This document shows positions 62,756-64,000 of a stretch of DNA of 64,000 nucleotides, one piece after another. Origin of the DNA: Streptomyces californicus (GTDB taxonomy: Bacteria > Actinomycetota > Actinomycetes > Streptomycetales > Streptomycetaceae); contig NZ_JNZZ01000012.1 in the NCBI RefSeq assembly GCF_000717645.1, positions 124,001 through 188,000 of the forward strand. Direction: 5' to 3'. Within the stretch, counting starts at the first letter, position 1. Each line of letters opens with the position of its first letter. Both the position numbers and the translations under genes were made by a program. A model generated the notes under the pieces. The model saw nothing but the letters and a program-made list of their open reading frames with translations. It ran no database searches and had not been told where the DNA came from.

Positions 62756-63556
62756 TCAGGCGGCGACCTTCCGCGCCTTGCGTGCCGCCGGGACGACCAG
62801 CGGCGTCCCGGTCTCCGGATCGTCGATCACCTGGCAGCGCATCCCGAAGACCCGCTCCACCAACGCCGCGTCCACGACGTCCGAGGGCGGCCCCTCCGCG
62901 ACGATCGCCCCGTCCCGCATCGCGATGAGGTGCGTGGCGTACCGGGCGGCGTGGTTCAGGTCGTGGAGCACGGCGACCAGCGTGCGGCCCTGCGTCTCGT
63001 GCAGTTCCGCGCAGAGGTCGAGGACGTCGATCTGGTGCTGGATGTCGAGGTACGTCGTCGGCTCGTCGAGCAGCAGCAGCGGCGTCTGCTGGGCCAGCGC
63101 CATGGCGATCCACACGCGCTGGCGCTGACCGCCCGACAGCTCGTCCACGTAGCGGTCGGCCAGCTCGGCGACGCCGGTGGACTCCATGGACTCCTCGACC
63201 ACCCGCTCGTCCTCCGGCGACCACTGGCGCAGCAGCCCCTGGTGGGGGTAGCGGCCGCGGGCGACGAGGTCGGCGACGGTGATCCCGTCCGGGGCTATGG
63301 AGGTTTGCGGCAGCAGCCCCAGGGTCCGGGCGACCTTCTTCGCGGGCAGCTGGTGGATGGCCTGCCCGTCCAGCAGCACCTGGCCCCGGCTGGGCTTGAG
63401 CATCCGGGCGAGGGCGCGCAGCAGCGTCGACTTGCCGCAGGCGTTCGGGCCGACGATCACGGTGAAGGAGTTGTCGGGGATCTCCACCGAGAGGTTCTCG
63501 GCGATGACCCGCTGGTCGTAGCCGAGGGTCACCGATTCTGCGGTGAGGCGCTGCAT
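62756..63556 (-). CDS. FecE-type iron-siderophore ABC transporter ATPase
   Basis: 266 residues. ABC motifs: Walker A GPNACGKST, Q-loop LGLLPQTS, signature ELSGGQRQRVW, Walker B LLLLDEPTTYLD and VLHDLNHAARYA. The FecE/FhuC look (TYLDIQHQIDVLDL, RGRYPHQGLL) and an iron box 64 bases upstream point to siderophore uptake. Neither permeases nor a binding protein are beside it, so it serves a transporter encoded elsewhere. ATG at 63556 with GGGAG seven bases upstream. Confidence 0.92.
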   Translation of the reverse strand: MQRLTAESVTLGYDQRVIAENLSVEIPDNSFTVIVGPNACGKSTLLRALARMLKPSRGQVLLDGQAIHQLPAKKVARTLGLLPQTSIAPDGITVADLVARGRYPHQGLLRQWSPEDERVVEESMESTGVAELADRYVDELSGGQRQRVWIAMALAQQTPLLLLDEPTTYLDIQHQIDVLDLCAELHETQGRTLVAVLHDLNHAARYATHLIAMRDGAIVAEGPPSDVVDAALVERVFGMRCQVIDDPETGTPLVVPAARKARKVAA

Positions 63557-63619
63557 GGTCGTACTCCCGGAGTCGGTGAGGTGGAGCGGCGCGGGGCACG
63601 GGCGGACCACCGCGCAGCA

Positions 63620-63638
63620 CCAGGTTAGGTTAACCTAT
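63620..63638 (-). promoter_or_regulatory. DmdR/IdeR iron box
   Basis: CAGGTTAGGTTAACCTAT holds the 12-base palindrome TAGGTTAACCTA (63626-63637) and agrees at 15 of 19 positions with the DmdR1 box TTAGGTTAGGCTAACCTAA as I recall it. It lies 64 bases before the FecE-type gene. Confidence 0.8.
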
Positions 63639-63763
63639 CCTCCCCGTCGCTCCCCTGGCCCCGGGCATCGACGCGAACGGTCGCCCCGGCCCCAACGCCC
63701 GTGCCCGCCAAGGCCCGTCCGGTCCTGATCCGCCGGACGTGCCCCAGGGGTGCCGGGAGCGTT

Positions 63764-64000
63764 TCAGAGGCCGAGCCGGGCGATGGCCTTCGCCGCCTCC
63801 AGGTCGCATCCGTCCGCACCGGCGAACGTCCAGGCCGCGGCGCAGAGGGCCCGCAGGCCGTCGAGCGCGTCGCCCCCGTCCTCGCCGCCGCCCGCGGTCT
63901 CCAGCACCAGACGGTCCCCGCGTACGGCGGCCGTCCAGTCACCGCAGCGGAATCCCTCCCCTGCCGCCACCACCTCGGGCTGCCCGGTGAGGAGTCCCCG
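63764..64000 (-). CDS. C-terminal end of an unidentified protein (partial)
   Basis: 78 codons of open frame enter from the right edge and end at TGA; the start is outside. Visible are GFRCGDWTAAVRGDRLVLETAG and LRALCAAAWTFAGADGCDLEAAKAIARLGL. No family recognised. The frame is open to the edge and the composition is coding-like, but only this fragment is available. Confidence 0.55.
   Translation of the reverse strand, partial: RGLLTGQPEVVAAGEGFRCGDWTAAVRGDRLVLETAGGGEDGGDALDGLRALCAAAWTFAGADGCDLEAAKAIARLGL

Overview
This window reads as a stretch of a Streptomyces chromosome. It has very high GC, dense operons with 1-8 bp ATGA/GTGA/TTGA start-stop overlaps, and frequent GTG starts. Its marker genes are typical of the genus: a SepF-like protein of the SflA type, ScpA/ScpB next to a ParA ATPase, and a DmdR-like iron box. 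The secreted protease at 7889-8788 has the 38 + 76 + 185 residue layout of the streptogrisin B precursor of Streptomyces griseus, and its mature part matches that enzyme as I remember it. The source is therefore probably S. griseus or a close relative. I ran no database search; family names rest on motifs read from the translations and on recall.

Left third, accessory functions. Bases 1-4714 carry, on the minus strand, an FxSxx-COOH radical-SAM peptide system: precursor FxsA, radical SAM/SPASM protein FxsB with a decayed HEXXH domain, TIR-like FxsC, and the start of a KGG-type P-loop protein that runs off the left edge. Bases 5083-7693 hold a SLATT (DUF4231) two-helix membrane protein, a SLOG-type nucleotide-binding protein and a third membrane protein, with a three-copy 32-bp tandem repeat between two of them. 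Gene content suggests a nucleotide-signalled conflict module. Streptogrisin B follows. Bases 9040-19298 form a sulfur-type uptake and oxidation cluster: two LLM flavin monooxygenases, a family-3 amino-acid ABC transporter, a second permease, an FAD/NAD(P) protein, a DUF1684 protein and a divergent second binding lipoprotein. The latter sits behind a 23-residue leader peptide ending in Cys that looks leaderless, as in cysteine-responsive attenuators.

Middle. Bases 19321-30614 hold a DUF5685 protein with a Cys-rich tail, sflA, an acyl-CoA dehydrogenase, a 14-TM MFS pump, a PAP2 phosphatase, an I78 peptidase inhibitor, a GT4 glycosyltransferase with a partner of unknown role, and two conserved unknowns. 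A 64-bp perfect palindrome terminates two convergent genes. Bases 30712-35253 are the housekeeping run aroH-tyrA, cmk-plsC, der. Bases 36129-39647 are an NAD salvage operon: pnuC, a nadR-like gene, an nrtR-like Nudix regulator and an ADP-ribosylglycohydrolase, with a palindrome over the promoter that could be the NrtR operator. Bases 39777-44851 are rluB-scpB-scpA, a small RHH-like protein and parA, interrupted by a 176-bp inverted-repeat element.

Right part. There follow ald, an NB-ARC/TPR protein, an ADP-ribose pyrophosphatase-like Nudix hydrolase, pyrG and a GH15 enzyme. Next come a class IV aminotransferase with a divergent MerR regulator and a MerR-style 19-bp-spacer promoter, a PucR regulator, a GT4 glycosyltransferase, then recN, nadK, tlyA, a small unknown, an SCP2 protein and an iron-box-controlled FecE-type ATPase. 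The window ends inside an unidentified minus-strand gene. I saw no tRNA, rRNA, CRISPR array, transposase gene or prophage.
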